The notes below the pieces were generated by a model, which saw only the letters and a list, made by a program, of their open reading frames with translations, made no database searches and was not told the origin of the DNA. Below are positions 40,759 through 49,499 of a stretch of DNA of 64,000 bases, piece after piece (the stretch's first letter is position 1; every line of letters starts with the position of its first letter). Where the stretch lies: the NCBI RefSeq assembly GCF_018882365.1, contig NZ_JACVOP010000001.1:1096449-1160448 (forward strand), given 5' to 3'. This DNA comes from Polynucleobacter sp. 71A-WALBACH (lineage in GTDB: Bacteria; Pseudomonadota; Gammaproteobacteria; Burkholderiales; Burkholderiaceae). The position numbers and the translations under genes are program-made.

Positions 40759-42174
40759 ATGAGTTCTGTAGTGCCAGTGTCCACCCCCAATGAAAAAGAA
40801 GTGCTTTTTCATCCAGAGCTATTGCAGAAGTTTGACATTAATGGGCCACGCTATACGTCTTACCCCAGTGCCGATCGCTTTCATAATAAATTTAATGAGT
40901 ATGACTATCTAGGGGCATTGCAGCGCGTAGCCAAAGCCAATGAGCCACTATCGCTTTATTTTCATTTACCGTTCTGCCCCAATATTTGCTATTACTGTGG
41001 TTGCAACAAAATTATTACCAAAGACCACGGGCGCAGTGCTAAGTACATTAAGTATTTAGCTAAAGAGATGGCGATGGTATGTGCCGCCATGGGTTCAAAT
41101 AAAAAAATACCAGTAACTCAGCTGCATTGGGGTGGCGGTACCCCCACATTTTTATCTCATGAAGAGATGATTGAATTAATGCAGCACACTCGCGAACATT
41201 TTGATTTGCTGCCTGGTGGTGAATACTCGATTGAGATTGATCCAAGACGAGTAACTGAAGCGGATATTGCCTTGCTAGCAAAATTAGGCTTTAACCGTAT
41301 CAGCCTTGGAGTGCAGGACTTTAACCTAGAAGTTCAGCAAGCTGTCCACCGCGTTCAAACTATTGAGGAAACTCAAGCAGTGATGGATTGGTCTAGGAAG
41401 TATGGCTTTAAATCCAGAAGCGTAGATTTAATCTATGGCTTGCCAAAGCAAACGCCCGAGACCTTTAAGGAAACGGTTGAAACTGTGCTCAAGATGAATC
41501 CAGATCGCTTATCTGTTTATAACTATGCCCACCTGCCGCATATTTTCAAACCTCAACGCAGAATTGCTGAGGCGGATTTGCCCGGGGCTGCGGATAAGCT
41601 AGATATTCTGTCGAACACGATAGAACGACTGGGCGAAGCAGCTTATGTGTTTATTGGTATGGACCACTTTGCTAAGCCCGATGATGAGTTGGCAATTGCA
41701 CAAAAAGAAGGCAAGCTTCATCGTAATTTCCAGGGCTACTCCACCCAAGCTGAGTGCGATCTCCTGGCTTTTGGAATTTCCTCTATTGGCAAGGTCGATG
41801 ATTGTTACGCGCAAAATGTCCGCACTTTAGATGAGTACTATGCGGCTATTGATGATGGACATCTTCCGACTCTTAGAGGTTTACAGCTGGACGAGGATGA
41901 TTTATTGCGACGTGAGTTAATTGGCGAGCTAATGTGCCAATTTGCTCTAGATACCGAGTTATTCGCTAAATCACATCAAATTGATTTCCCCAGCTACTTC
42001 AAAATAGAAATTGCAGAGCTTAAACATTTAGAGGAGGCTGGCCTCCTTGAGTGGCAGGGCACCAGGATGGTTGTACCCATCAAAGGTAGGCTTCTAGCTA
42101 GGCGCATAGCCATGACTTTCGACCGTCACCTAAGGGAATCCCAAGCCAAGGGCACTTACTCCAAGGTGCTTTAA
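40759..42174 (+). CDS. hemN: Oxygen-independent coproporphyrinogen III dehydrogenase
   Basis: Radical SAM enzyme that decarboxylates coproporphyrinogen III to protoporphyrinogen IX in heme synthesis without oxygen. The cluster motif FCPNICYYCGC gives CxxxCxxC plus the extra Cys typical of true HemN. It is followed by LHWGGGTPTFL, DPRRVTEADI and the HemN C-terminal domain from about residue 370. The N-terminal YTSYPSADRF substrate-binding region, absent from HemW, is present. The length of 471 supports HemN proper. It is followed by ompW under FNR-type boxes. Confidence 0.95.
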   Translation: MSSVVPVSTPNEKEVLFHPELLQKFDINGPRYTSYPSADRFHNKFNEYDYLGALQRVAKANEPLSLYFHLPFCPNICYYCGCNKIITKDHGRSAKYIKYLAKEMAMVCAAMGSNKKIPVTQLHWGGGTPTFLSHEEMIELMQHTREHFDLLPGGEYSIEIDPRRVTEADIALLAKLGFNRISLGVQDFNLEVQQAVHRVQTIEETQAVMDWSRKYGFKSRSVDLIYGLPKQTPETFKETVETVLKMNPDRLSVYNYAHLPHIFKPQRRIAEADLPGAADKLDILSNTIERLGEAAYVFIGMDHFAKPDDELAIAQKEGKLHRNFQGYSTQAECDLLAFGISSIGKVDDCYAQNVRTLDEYYAAIDDGHLPTLRGLQLDEDDLLRRELIGELMCQFALDTELFAKSHQIDFPSYFKIEIAELKHLEEAGLLEWQGTRMVVPIKGRLLARRIAMTFDRHLRESQAKGTYSKVL

Positions 42175-42202
42175 GCAGAATATAGCTATAACTCAGGATT
42201 AT

Positions 42203-42216
42203 TTGATCTAGATCAA
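42203..42216. promoter_or_regulatory. FNR/ANR box, distal
   Basis: TTGATCTAGATCAA is a perfect match to the FNR consensus TTGAT-N4-ATCAA, centred about 144 bases before the ompW ATG. Confidence 0.75.
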
Positions 42217-42274
42217 AAACTCATCAAAACTGTGTTGGTTTAAAACCAATAAAAAACTTCAGCACCCATTGCAT

Positions 42275-42288
42275 TTGATTTACATCAA
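42275..42288. promoter_or_regulatory. FNR/ANR box, proximal
   Basis: TTGATTTACATCAA is a second perfect FNR consensus, centred about 72 bases before the ompW ATG and 72 bases from the distal box. A place near -40 of an ompW promoter would fit activation under low oxygen. Confidence 0.8.
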
Positions 42289-42353
42289 ATCGCCACCCTA
42301 ACTTCAATTTGAAAATAGATCCATCAAGTTGATAACATAAAAAAGGGTACATC

Positions 42354-42980
42354 ATGCGCATTAAAACTCTAGTAGCGGCTATGGCAGCAGTAGCTTCATT
42401 GGCTCCAATCGCGGCTCAAGCACAAGCAGCCGAAGAAAATCCATGGATGATTCGTGTTCGTGCCGTTGATTTACTTTGGAATAATGGCCAATCTGGGAGC
42501 GTTGTCCAGGGTGCCAATGTAAAAGCAAAGGATCAAGTCATTCCTGAGTTTGACGTTTCTTACTTCTTTACTAAAAATATTGCTGCTGAATTAGTTTTAA
42601 CCTATCCACAATCTATTCAGATTGACGCTGGTGGAAATAAGTTGGGCACCATTAAAGCTCTACCGCCATCATTAGTGCTTCAGTATCACTTCACAGAATT
42701 TGGTGCATTCAAGCCATATGTTGGTGCCGGAGTTAACTATACAATCTTCAGTAGCCGCAATAACTTGGGCAATGGAGCATACTCAGTCGATAACTCCAGC
42801 TTTGGTGCTGTTGGTCAAGTTGGTATGGATTATATGTTTGACAAAAATTGGGGTTTAAACCTTGATGTTAAATATGCCACTATGTCTACTAACGTTACGG
42901 CTACTGCAACTGGTGCAAATGGCGGTAAATTAACGTTAAACCCATGGATGCCAGCTGTTGGTGTGACATACAAGTTCTAA
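42354..42980 (+). CDS. ompW: OmpW family outer-membrane protein
   Basis: Eight-stranded outer-membrane barrel with a hydrophobic lumen, thought to pass small hydrophobic molecules. A signal peptide is cleaved near residue 24-26 (AQAQA). The mature part has WMIRVRAVDLLW, YFFTKNIAAELVLTYP, and LQYHFTEFGAFKPYVGAGVNYT-type family blocks, ending in the terminal Phe strand VGVTYKF. 208 residues. AAAAGGG precedes the ATG by nine bases. Two FNR boxes upstream suggest induction when oxygen is low, as known for E. coli ompW. Confidence 0.94.
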   Translation: MRIKTLVAAMAAVASLAPIAAQAQAAEENPWMIRVRAVDLLWNNGQSGSVVQGANVKAKDQVIPEFDVSYFFTKNIAAELVLTYPQSIQIDAGGNKLGTIKALPPSLVLQYHFTEFGAFKPYVGAGVNYTIFSSRNNLGNGAYSVDNSSFGAVGQVGMDYMFDKNWGLNLDVKYATMSTNVTATATGANGGKLTLNPWMPAVGVTYKF

Positions 42981-43002
42981 GAGCTTAATTCTGAGTTCTT
43001 GA

Positions 43003-43033
43003 GGTAGAGCCCCTAGGGGGCTCTATTTTTTTC
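43003..43033. terminator. Terminator after ompW
   Basis: A 9-bp stem TAGAGCCCC/GGGGCTCTA with loop TAG, then seven T residues. It is a strong rho-independent signal in the gap before the convergent ATPase gene. Confidence 0.92.
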
Positions 43034-43040
43034 CTGTAAT

Positions 43041-43637
43041 TTATTGAATGAGGTGATCTATTAGATTCTCAAATTCAGCTTCATTGAAATGTAAGTTATT
43101 GAAGCGCATTATTGCGATGTGCTCTGGAGGATTAACTCTGCGTTTAGTGTATTGATCCCAGTGCTTGAGTTTGTATTCGTCTCGTGGGTCCGCACGCTTC
43201 TCCATGCGATGCTTTGCTTCATTCTCATCTAAATCAATCCAAGCGATTTTGATACTCGAGACGCTGGGCACTCCCAGCTCTTCTGGATTAAACATTCGAC
43301 CACTTTGAATCTCGCTTGAAAATGGACCTACCAGAATGACATTGACGCCTAGTTGTAGATTTTCTTTAGCAATGGCGATTAGTCCTGCATATTCCCAATC
43401 CCTTAGGTTTTTAAGATAAAAAGGGCTATCGCGATCATTTGAATTATTAGTGGTGAGCTCCATGACATGAGCACTATAGGCACCATAAACTGTATCTTTG
43501 TCTAAAAAGAAAAAGTCTTCGCCTGTCTTTTCAACAATGATGGGTAGCGCTTTTTTGGCTAAAGTAGTTTTACCAGTGCCTGCATGGCCGGCAAAGAGGA
43601 TAAGTCGTGGTGCGCTGGGACTAAGCTTACAGGTCAT
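43041..43637 (-). CDS. P-loop ATPase or kinase of unknown target
   Basis: 198 residues with a Walker A at about 16-23 (FAGHAGTGKTTLAKK) and a kinase-like layout: FLDKDTVYG, then NVILVGPFS and IAWIDLDENEAKHRMEKRADPRDEYK, where the last Arg-rich stretch resembles the lid of small-molecule kinases. It belongs to the AAA_33/zeta-toxin-like kinase class; the substrate cannot be told from sequence. It is convergent with ompW across a terminator and divergent from the ABC-F gene. Confidence 0.78.
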   Translation of the reverse strand: MTCKLSPSAPRLILFAGHAGTGKTTLAKKALPIIVEKTGEDFFFLDKDTVYGAYSAHVMELTTNNSNDRDSPFYLKNLRDWEYAGLIAIAKENLQLGVNVILVGPFSSEIQSGRMFNPEELGVPSVSSIKIAWIDLDENEAKHRMEKRADPRDEYKLKHWDQYTKRRVNPPEHIAIMRFNNLHFNEAEFENLIDHLIQ

Positions 43638-43738
43638 TTATCTCTCTATTTGGAGGTATTACTTCAGTAAATTCTACTTCTCAATCCCATGTTTATTGGA
43701 AATATCACCACTTTGGGTGAAGTGACGATAATGTCGCC

Positions 43739-45670
43739 ATGGCTTTAATCGTACTCACTGATGCAAAACTGGCTTTTGGCCACGTTGACCTCCTCGCAAA
43801 CACTGCTTTCTCATTGGAATCTGGAGAGCGGGTTGGCTTAATTGGCCGCAATGGCACTGGCAAATCCTCTTTATTGAAGATCTTGGCCGGCATAGAAAAA
43901 ATGGATGATGGATTGCTGCAATATCAGCAAGGCCTCCGGATTGCCTATGTTCCTCAGGAGCCTATATTTGAGGCGGAGGAGACTGTATTTGATGCGGTCT
44001 CTAAGGGTGTGGCTCAAGCCAAGGCCCTTCGTGAGGAGTATGAGGCTCTGAGCATTGGGGAGTGGGATGATGCTGCTCACCATCGCCTCGATGAGGTGCA
44101 ATCTCAATTAGAGGCTCTCAGCGGCTGGAATTGGGAGCAACGCGTTCATGAAACGTTGGATCGCCTGCATTTAGAGGCTGAACTGAAGATCAATACTTTG
44201 TCAGGTGGAACTAAGAAGCGCGTTGCTTTGGCTCGTGCTCTTGTAGAAATGCCCGATGTGCTGCTCTTGGATGAGCCGACCAACCATTTGGATTTAGATT
44301 CGATCTCCTGGTTAGAGGATTTGCTCAAAGAGTACAAAGGCTCGGTTATCTTGATTACCCATGATCGCGCCTTCCTAGATAACGTCTGCACACAAATTGT
44401 GGAGCTGGATCGAGGCATCCTACGTACTTATCCAGGCAATTTCTCGGCCTATGAAGTATTAAAAGACCAGGAAATGAATTCTGAATCCTTGGCTAATGCA
44501 CGCGCGGATAAGTTGCTCGCCCAAGAAGAGGTCTGGATTCGTAAAGGGGTTGAGGCACGACGTACTCGTAGTGTGGCGCGTATTGCTCGCCTAGAAAACT
44601 TACGAGCCTCGCGCTCACAAAGACGTGATGCCGTAGGGCAAGTGAAGCTCGCGGTTTCTGCAGGGGATAGAAGTGGCAAGATTGTTGCTGACCTGCAGGA
44701 CGTATCCAAGTCTTATGGCCGTCCAATCGTGAAGGACTTTACGGCAACAATTTTGCGTGGCGATAAAGTTGGCCTGCTTGGACCTAATGGTGCTGGTAAG
44801 ACTACTTTACTCAAATTAATCTTAGGAACGATTGCGCCTGATTCCGGTACAGCAACGATGGGTACTCGGATTGAGGTAGCCTACTTTGACCAGATGCGTG
44901 AAGGTCTAGATCTCAATGCTTCGCTCGAGGATTACATCAGCCCAGGTAGTGAATGGATTGAAATTAATGGCAATAAGAAGCACGTTAAGAGTTACTTAAG
45001 CGATTTCTTATTTGCTCCAGAGCGCACCAATTCGCCAGTAAGCACTTTGTCTGGTGGAGAGCGTAATCGTTTATTGCTGGCGCGTTTATTTGCGCGCCCT
45101 GCAAACGTTTTGGTTTTGGATGAGCCAACCAATGACTTGGACATTGATACTTTAGATTTGCTCGAGCAGTTACTGCAGGACTATAAGGGCACGGTGTTTT
45201 TAGTCAGTCACGATCGTTATTTCTTGGATAACGTAGTTACCAGCATCATCGCTAATGAGGGTGATGGATTCTGGCGTGAGTATGAAGGCGGTTACGAGGA
45301 CTGGAAAATTCAGAAGGCGCGCTCAGACAAAATTCGTGCAGCCAATGGTGGTGCTAAGACTGCTGAGAAGTCTGAATCAAAGCCAGAACCAAAGTCTGAG
45401 GCTAAAACTGAATCCAAGCCTACAGTTGCAAAAAGTGGTGTACAGAAACTGAATGGCAAAGAGCGTCAAGAGCTAGAGGCTCTGCCATTGCAAATCGAAG
45501 TTCTCGAAACACAGCAGGCTGATATTGGCATTGCGATGAGTAATCCAGATCTCTATAAAAACGAGCCTGAACTGGCTGCAAGCATACAAGCACGCTTGTC
45601 AGAAATCACTGCCGATCTAGATATCAAATTGCAACGCTGGGAACTGCTCTTAAGTCGCTCAGAATCTTAA
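43739..45670 (+). CDS. uup: ABC-F ATPase, Uup type
   Basis: Soluble ABC-F protein that acts on the ribosome. Two ATP-binding cassettes: the first with Walker A GRNGTGKSS, signature LSGGTKKRVALARAL and Walker B LLLDEPTNHLD; the second with GPNGAGKTT, LSGGERNRLLLARLF and LVLDEPTNDLD. The linker (about 235-310) is charged and helical. A Lys/Glu/Ser-rich stretch (KSESKPEPKSEAKTESKP) then leads to a C-terminal coiled coil, the Uup hallmark. 643 residues fits Uup. Its 3' end overlaps the convergent permease by four bases. Confidence 0.9.
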   Translation: MALIVLTDAKLAFGHVDLLANTAFSLESGERVGLIGRNGTGKSSLLKILAGIEKMDDGLLQYQQGLRIAYVPQEPIFEAEETVFDAVSKGVAQAKALREEYEALSIGEWDDAAHHRLDEVQSQLEALSGWNWEQRVHETLDRLHLEAELKINTLSGGTKKRVALARALVEMPDVLLLDEPTNHLDLDSISWLEDLLKEYKGSVILITHDRAFLDNVCTQIVELDRGILRTYPGNFSAYEVLKDQEMNSESLANARADKLLAQEEVWIRKGVEARRTRSVARIARLENLRASRSQRRDAVGQVKLAVSAGDRSGKIVADLQDVSKSYGRPIVKDFTATILRGDKVGLLGPNGAGKTTLLKLILGTIAPDSGTATMGTRIEVAYFDQMREGLDLNASLEDYISPGSEWIEINGNKKHVKSYLSDFLFAPERTNSPVSTLSGGERNRLLLARLFARPANVLVLDEPTNDLDIDTLDLLEQLLQDYKGTVFLVSHDRYFLDNVVTSIIANEGDGFWREYEGGYEDWKIQKARSDKIRAANGGAKTAEKSESKPEPKSEAKTESKPTVAKSGVQKLNGKERQELEALPLQIEVLETQQADIGIAMSNPDLYKNEPELAASIQARLSEITADLDIKLQRWELLLSRSES

Positions 45671-46974
45671 TGTAACTTGAGGCGTTTAGATTTGAGTCGT
45701 GAAAATGCCTCAAGTCCAAAAGAGGCGACAAGAGCAATGAGTAAGGCGATCGCACTCGAAGGTGCGGTCTGAATTGTATTGATCAGTAGAGCGGTGAATA
45801 AGCTGAGATTGATTGCAATTGCACACCACAGAATTTTGGGCTTAGCGCCCGTCTGCTTGTGTACTCGAATGTGCCCATAAGTAATCACCGCATAAACCAA
45901 TAGAAATGCCAAGCTAGCCATTTGACCCACTTCGCTCAAGGGGAAAATTAAGGCTAAGACAATCACCCCAATCGATGAGACGGTCAGCGCGTGAAGATTA
46001 TTTTTGAGCACGGTATTACCTAGGGCACTCGAGACTTCCTTCTTCTGTGCCACATCGGCGGCGATATTGGAGGCTGCAAAAATAGTGGCATTCACAGCGG
46101 CTGCGCAGGCCAGTAATGCTGAAATGCTAATGACAACAAAGCCAAGCTTACCCGCTACCAATTTAGCTGCATCAGCTAGTACGTGGCCATTGTCTACCTG
46201 CATTACGTTTAAGGGCATCAGCAACACAACGGCTGTGCTGACGGCTAAGTAAGCAATCGTCACCAAGATCAGTGCAGAAAACATCGCCAGAGGTAATTCT
46301 TTTTGCGGGCTCTTCATAGCTGATGAAGAGTTAGCTACCACACCGAAGCCTTGGAAATTAATATAGAGAATGCCTGCGGCTACTGCAATTCCTTCAATTG
46401 AGCCGCCAGCCATGTGATAACCCTTAAAGTCTGCATGATGTATTCCCATGGCGGAAAAGACTAGCAGACTAATTACAACCAGACCAATTGCAAAGGCCTC
46501 AGCCTTGCCGACTAGACTGGGTCCAAGCAAGTTTAGGAATGTGCAAATCAAAATGATGGCTGCGGTAATGCACTTCAGAAGGATGGGGGAGAGATCTCCA
46601 CCAAAGAGCGTGTTGGTGTATTCAACAAAACCTGCTGCATATAGAGCAGCAGCAATCAGGTAGGCGATATATTGAAATAGATTGATACCGCCAGAAATAA
46701 TCCCCGGTCCAAAACTCATCACTGTGAAGGTGGCTGCCCCACCACTACTTGGAAAAGCTGCGCCGAGTTTCGCGTAAGAGTAGACCGAGAAGGAGGCTGC
46801 AATAGCTCCAATCAGAAAAGCCAGTGGTACGTGGGTGCCAGCATGTGAGCTGGCTAAACCCAGCAAGGAGTACAAGCCTGCGCCCATCATCCCGCCGATG
46901 CCTAGCGCGGTCGCAGAAAAAAGACTAATGTCCTTGGCTTGCTTGGGATTCTGTTTAAGTAAGCCTGAATTCAA
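45667..46974 (-). CDS. APC family amino-acid permease
   Basis: Inner-membrane permease of the amino acid-polyamine-organocation superfamily, with about 12 helices in 435 residues. The first helix carries the unwound GIGGMMGAGLYSLLG motif that binds the substrate amine and carboxylate. Substrate is not identifiable. It is followed by nothing on the - strand and preceded by cbpM at six bases, so it could be transcribed with cbpA-cbpM, an unusual partner. Confidence 0.88.
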   Translation of the reverse strand: MNSGLLKQNPKQAKDISLFSATALGIGGMMGAGLYSLLGLASSHAGTHVPLAFLIGAIAASFSVYSYAKLGAAFPSSGGAATFTVMSFGPGIISGGINLFQYIAYLIAAALYAAGFVEYTNTLFGGDLSPILLKCITAAIILICTFLNLLGPSLVGKAEAFAIGLVVISLLVFSAMGIHHADFKGYHMAGGSIEGIAVAAGILYINFQGFGVVANSSSAMKSPQKELPLAMFSALILVTIAYLAVSTAVVLLMPLNVMQVDNGHVLADAAKLVAGKLGFVVISISALLACAAAVNATIFAASNIAADVAQKKEVSSALGNTVLKNNLHALTVSSIGVIVLALIFPLSEVGQMASLAFLLVYAVITYGHIRVHKQTGAKPKILWCAIAINLSLFTALLINTIQTAPSSAIALLIALVASFGLEAFSRLKSKRLKLH

Positions 46975-46980
46975 TGGGGT

Positions 46981-47307
46981 TTAACCTAAATTCGCACGAA
47001 GCAGTTGGCTTCGTAAGCGTGTGATTTCTTCTAAGAGGTCGAGAGCAAGTGCAACTCCAGGAGTGTTGAGTTCCAAGTCATGAGTAAGATGCGCAGCTGT
47101 TTTTGCGCGCTTCAGTGAATCTCCGCTAAAGCGCCAGTCTTCTGGGGATGAGCCTGCAGGACTCAGAACACCTTCTGATACCCAAGCCATGATGAGATCC
47201 TCTGGTGCACGCGTAGCCTGTGAAATTTCTACAATACTCATATGTACTTCCTCTTCAACAACACTACCTTCGATCCAGGTGACTTGTGTTTGTGTCATGT
47301 TCATCAT
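46981..47307 (-). CDS. cbpM: Chaperone modulator CbpM
   Basis: A small MerR-like winged-helix protein (108 residues) that binds the J-domain of CbpA and limits its activity. Motifs include VHMSIVEISQATRAPEDLIMAWVSEGVLSP-type helices at about 20-50 and a helical C-terminus DLLEEITRLRSQL. It overlaps the end of cbpA by four bases, so translation is coupled. Confidence 0.87.
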   Translation of the reverse strand: MMNMTQTQVTWIEGSVVEEEVHMSIVEISQATRAPEDLIMAWVSEGVLSPAGSSPEDWRFSGDSLKRAKTAAHLTHDLELNTPGVALALDLLEEITRLRSQLLRANLG

Positions 47308-48284
47308 CCCTTCAAGTGAGTTCTGGGGTTGAAATCAAAAGCTTTTCCTAGTGCTTGATAAGCTGCTTTTTGCTCATCAGTTTCGGCGCCAGGTAAAACA
47401 ATATTGGGCACTACATAGAGATCGCCAGCTTCTTTGCTGGGGATACCTTTTTCCTTAAGGCGCATCTTGCGACCCGTTGCGGTACCAGCTGGAATCTTTA
47501 ATTCCAGTGTAGAGCCTGCGGGGGTAGGTATATTGACGGTGGTTCCAAGCGCCGCTTCCCATGGGGCTAGTGGCAAATCAAGATATACATCTTTGCCATC
47601 CACTCGATAAATCGGATTTGGATGGAAATCAATCTCGAGGTAGAGGTCGCCAGCACCACCAGAGCCCATACCCGGACCACCCTGACCGGCTAAGCGTAAA
47701 TTTTGCCCAGCCTTGATACCTTTTGGAATGCTGACGTCTAGTTTGCGCTCTTGAGTACTGACATGTCCGCTGGCATCTTGCGTTGGCATATGCAGCGCAA
47801 TAGTCCGTTTTGCGCCATTGTAGGCATCAGCAAGATCAATCAATATTTTGGCGTGATGATCCTGACCCTTGAAGTCCATGCCTTGACGGGGGTTGCCACC
47901 GCGCCCGCCCTGACGGTGCCGACCTCTACCAAATAAGGATTCAAAGAATTCACTTTGATCACCTTCGTAGCCACCACCAAAGCCTCCATGACCACCGCCA
48001 AAGTTACCGTCGGAGTATTCAAAGCCTTCGTTCCAGTTGGGTGGGGGGGTGAAGTCTTGACCATTCTTCCAGTTGGCACCCATGCGATCGTAGGCAGCAC
48101 GCTTTTCAGTATCTTTGAGAACAGAATAGGCTTCGCCGACAGCCTTGAATTGCTCTTCAGCCCCAGCTTCTTTATTTACGTCTGGATGATATTTGCGAGC
48201 TAACTTACGGTAAGCCGCTTTAATTTCTGCTTCGGTAGCGCCACGTGCCACACCGAGCGTTTCGTAGTAGTCCCTGAATTTCAT
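47304..48284 (-). CDS. cbpA: Curved-DNA-binding protein / DnaJ-class co-chaperone
   Basis: A DnaJ-type co-chaperone without the zinc-finger domain, which partners DnaK and binds curved DNA in E. coli. The J-domain (residues 1-70) has the HPD motif in RKYHPDVNKE. A Gly-rich linker (about 90-130, GGGHGGFGGGYEG) follows, then two C-terminal substrate-binding subdomains (LRLAGQGGPGMG, LDLPLAPWEAALG). 326 residues. The ATG is at 48284 and cbpM is coupled behind it. Confidence 0.92.
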   Translation of the reverse strand: MKFRDYYETLGVARGATEAEIKAAYRKLARKYHPDVNKEAGAEEQFKAVGEAYSVLKDTEKRAAYDRMGANWKNGQDFTPPPNWNEGFEYSDGNFGGGHGGFGGGYEGDQSEFFESLFGRGRHRQGGRGGNPRQGMDFKGQDHHAKILIDLADAYNGAKRTIALHMPTQDASGHVSTQERKLDVSIPKGIKAGQNLRLAGQGGPGMGSGGAGDLYLEIDFHPNPIYRVDGKDVYLDLPLAPWEAALGTTVNIPTPAGSTLELKIPAGTATGRKMRLKEKGIPSKEAGDLYVVPNIVLPGAETDEQKAAYQALGKAFDFNPRTHLKG

Positions 48285-48725
48285 AATCCCAATGAATTCC
48301 TGATTAAATCAATAAGCTTAATTCTACAGTCCCTGGCGTTGATTTCTAGCTTCTTTTAGGCAAAGAAAAGGTGGATATTTAACCCACCGGTTACTAGTCT
48401 TGGTTCAAGGCCGGGATTAGCTTGTTACTCCAATTTGCCGGGTTGCGAATTCTTAGTCCCCTAGACCCAATAATTCACTTTTTGAAGCTCCTTCGAGACT
48501 ATTCTGAGGAGAAGAATTCAAGTGTATGTTGTCCCATCTCTTAAGTCGAAACTGCCCCCTTTAAGATCTCACCACTCATTTCCATCCCATAGCCGATGTC
48601 ATGACTCAAGGCAACGACACCATCAACATTGGAAAAATCTTTTAATCGTTCAGGCGTAAACCATGCAGCAATTGACAGTAGACAGAATGCCAATGAAATT
48701 TCATGTCCCCACTTATGAAAATTAT
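48285..48725. other. 441-base gap with a possible gene remnant
   Basis: No full gene. The promoter of cbpA must lie in the left part, since cbpA begins at 48284 on the - strand. The right part is open on the - strand and may be coding (see 48541-48693). No terminator-like hairpin was found. Confidence 0.5.
48541..48693 (-). pseudogene. Possible remnant or short membrane ORF
   Basis: The - strand frame is open beyond the TTG at 48693 toward the pirin gene and ends at 48541. It reads AFCLLSIAAWFTPERL then VALSHDIGYGMEMSGEIL, a hydrophobic helix followed by a polar part, which looks protein-like rather than random. No ribosome site or ATG supports a start, and no family is recognised. It is best viewed as the end of a broken gene or a non-coding frame. 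Confidence 0.25.
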
Positions 48726-49427
48726 TTAATGACTCAGGTCAAAAATAATCACTTCCGCATTCTTGCCATCACTAATAAGTAGCTCGCTCTCGTTTTCAAC
48801 CAGCAGAGCATCTCCACCAGACAGGGGTTCGCCATTGAGATGGAGGGATCCCTTCACAAGGTGGACATAAGCCTTTCGCGATGGATCGAGTTCCAGCTTA
48901 TGAGATTGGGATCCATCAAATAAGCCCGCATACATTTTGGCATCCGCATGAATTTTGACGGCGTTACCCGCACCATCCGGTGAGGCAACTAAGCAAAGAT
49001 TTCCTTGCTTATCTGAGAGCGGAATGGATTTTTGCTCGTAACTGGGAGTGATTTCCATGACGTTTGGTTCAATCCAAATTTGCAGGAAGTGGGTAGTTTG
49101 GTCTTTAGCATGGTTGAACTCGCTATGGGTAACACCTGTTCCTGCGCTCATACGTTGAATATCGCCAGGTGGAATGCCTTTGACATTCCCCATGCTGTCC
49201 TCGTGAGCCAATTCACCAGATAAAACGTAGCTAATGATTTCCATATTACTGTGGCCATGTTTACCAAAGCCCATGCCTGCAGCTACCCGGTCTTCATTAA
49301 TGACTCTTAAATTACCCCAGCCCATAAATCGGGGGTCGTGATAGCCGGCAAAAGAGAAGGAATAAAAGCTTTTAAGCCATCCATGATCAGCATAGCCGCG
49401 ATCTTGAGCTTTTCGGAGGATTAGCAT
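48726..49427 (-). CDS. Pirin family protein (YhaK/YhhW type)
   Basis: A bicupin of the pirin family; some members are quercetin 2,3-dioxygenases or redox-sensitive regulators. Metal-binding region in the N-terminal cupin: HGHSNMEIISYVLSGELAHEDS. It is preceded by HGWLKSFYSFSFAGYHDPRF, which is diagnostic for the family. 233 residues matches the short YhaK/YhhW group. It is divergent from the TAXI gene with 72 bases between. Confidence 0.9.
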   Translation of the reverse strand: MLILRKAQDRGYADHGWLKSFYSFSFAGYHDPRFMGWGNLRVINEDRVAAGMGFGKHGHSNMEIISYVLSGELAHEDSMGNVKGIPPGDIQRMSAGTGVTHSEFNHAKDQTTHFLQIWIEPNVMEITPSYEQKSIPLSDKQGNLCLVASPDGAGNAVKIHADAKMYAGLFDGSQSHKLELDPSRKAYVHLVKGSLHLNGEPLSGGDALLVENESELLISDGKNAEVIIFDLSH

Positions 49428-49499
49428 GATGAAGGTCTTTTCTGGAGGGGGATAAGCACATTATCATTAGCTTTTGACATATTTGCTGATTGGCCTTCC

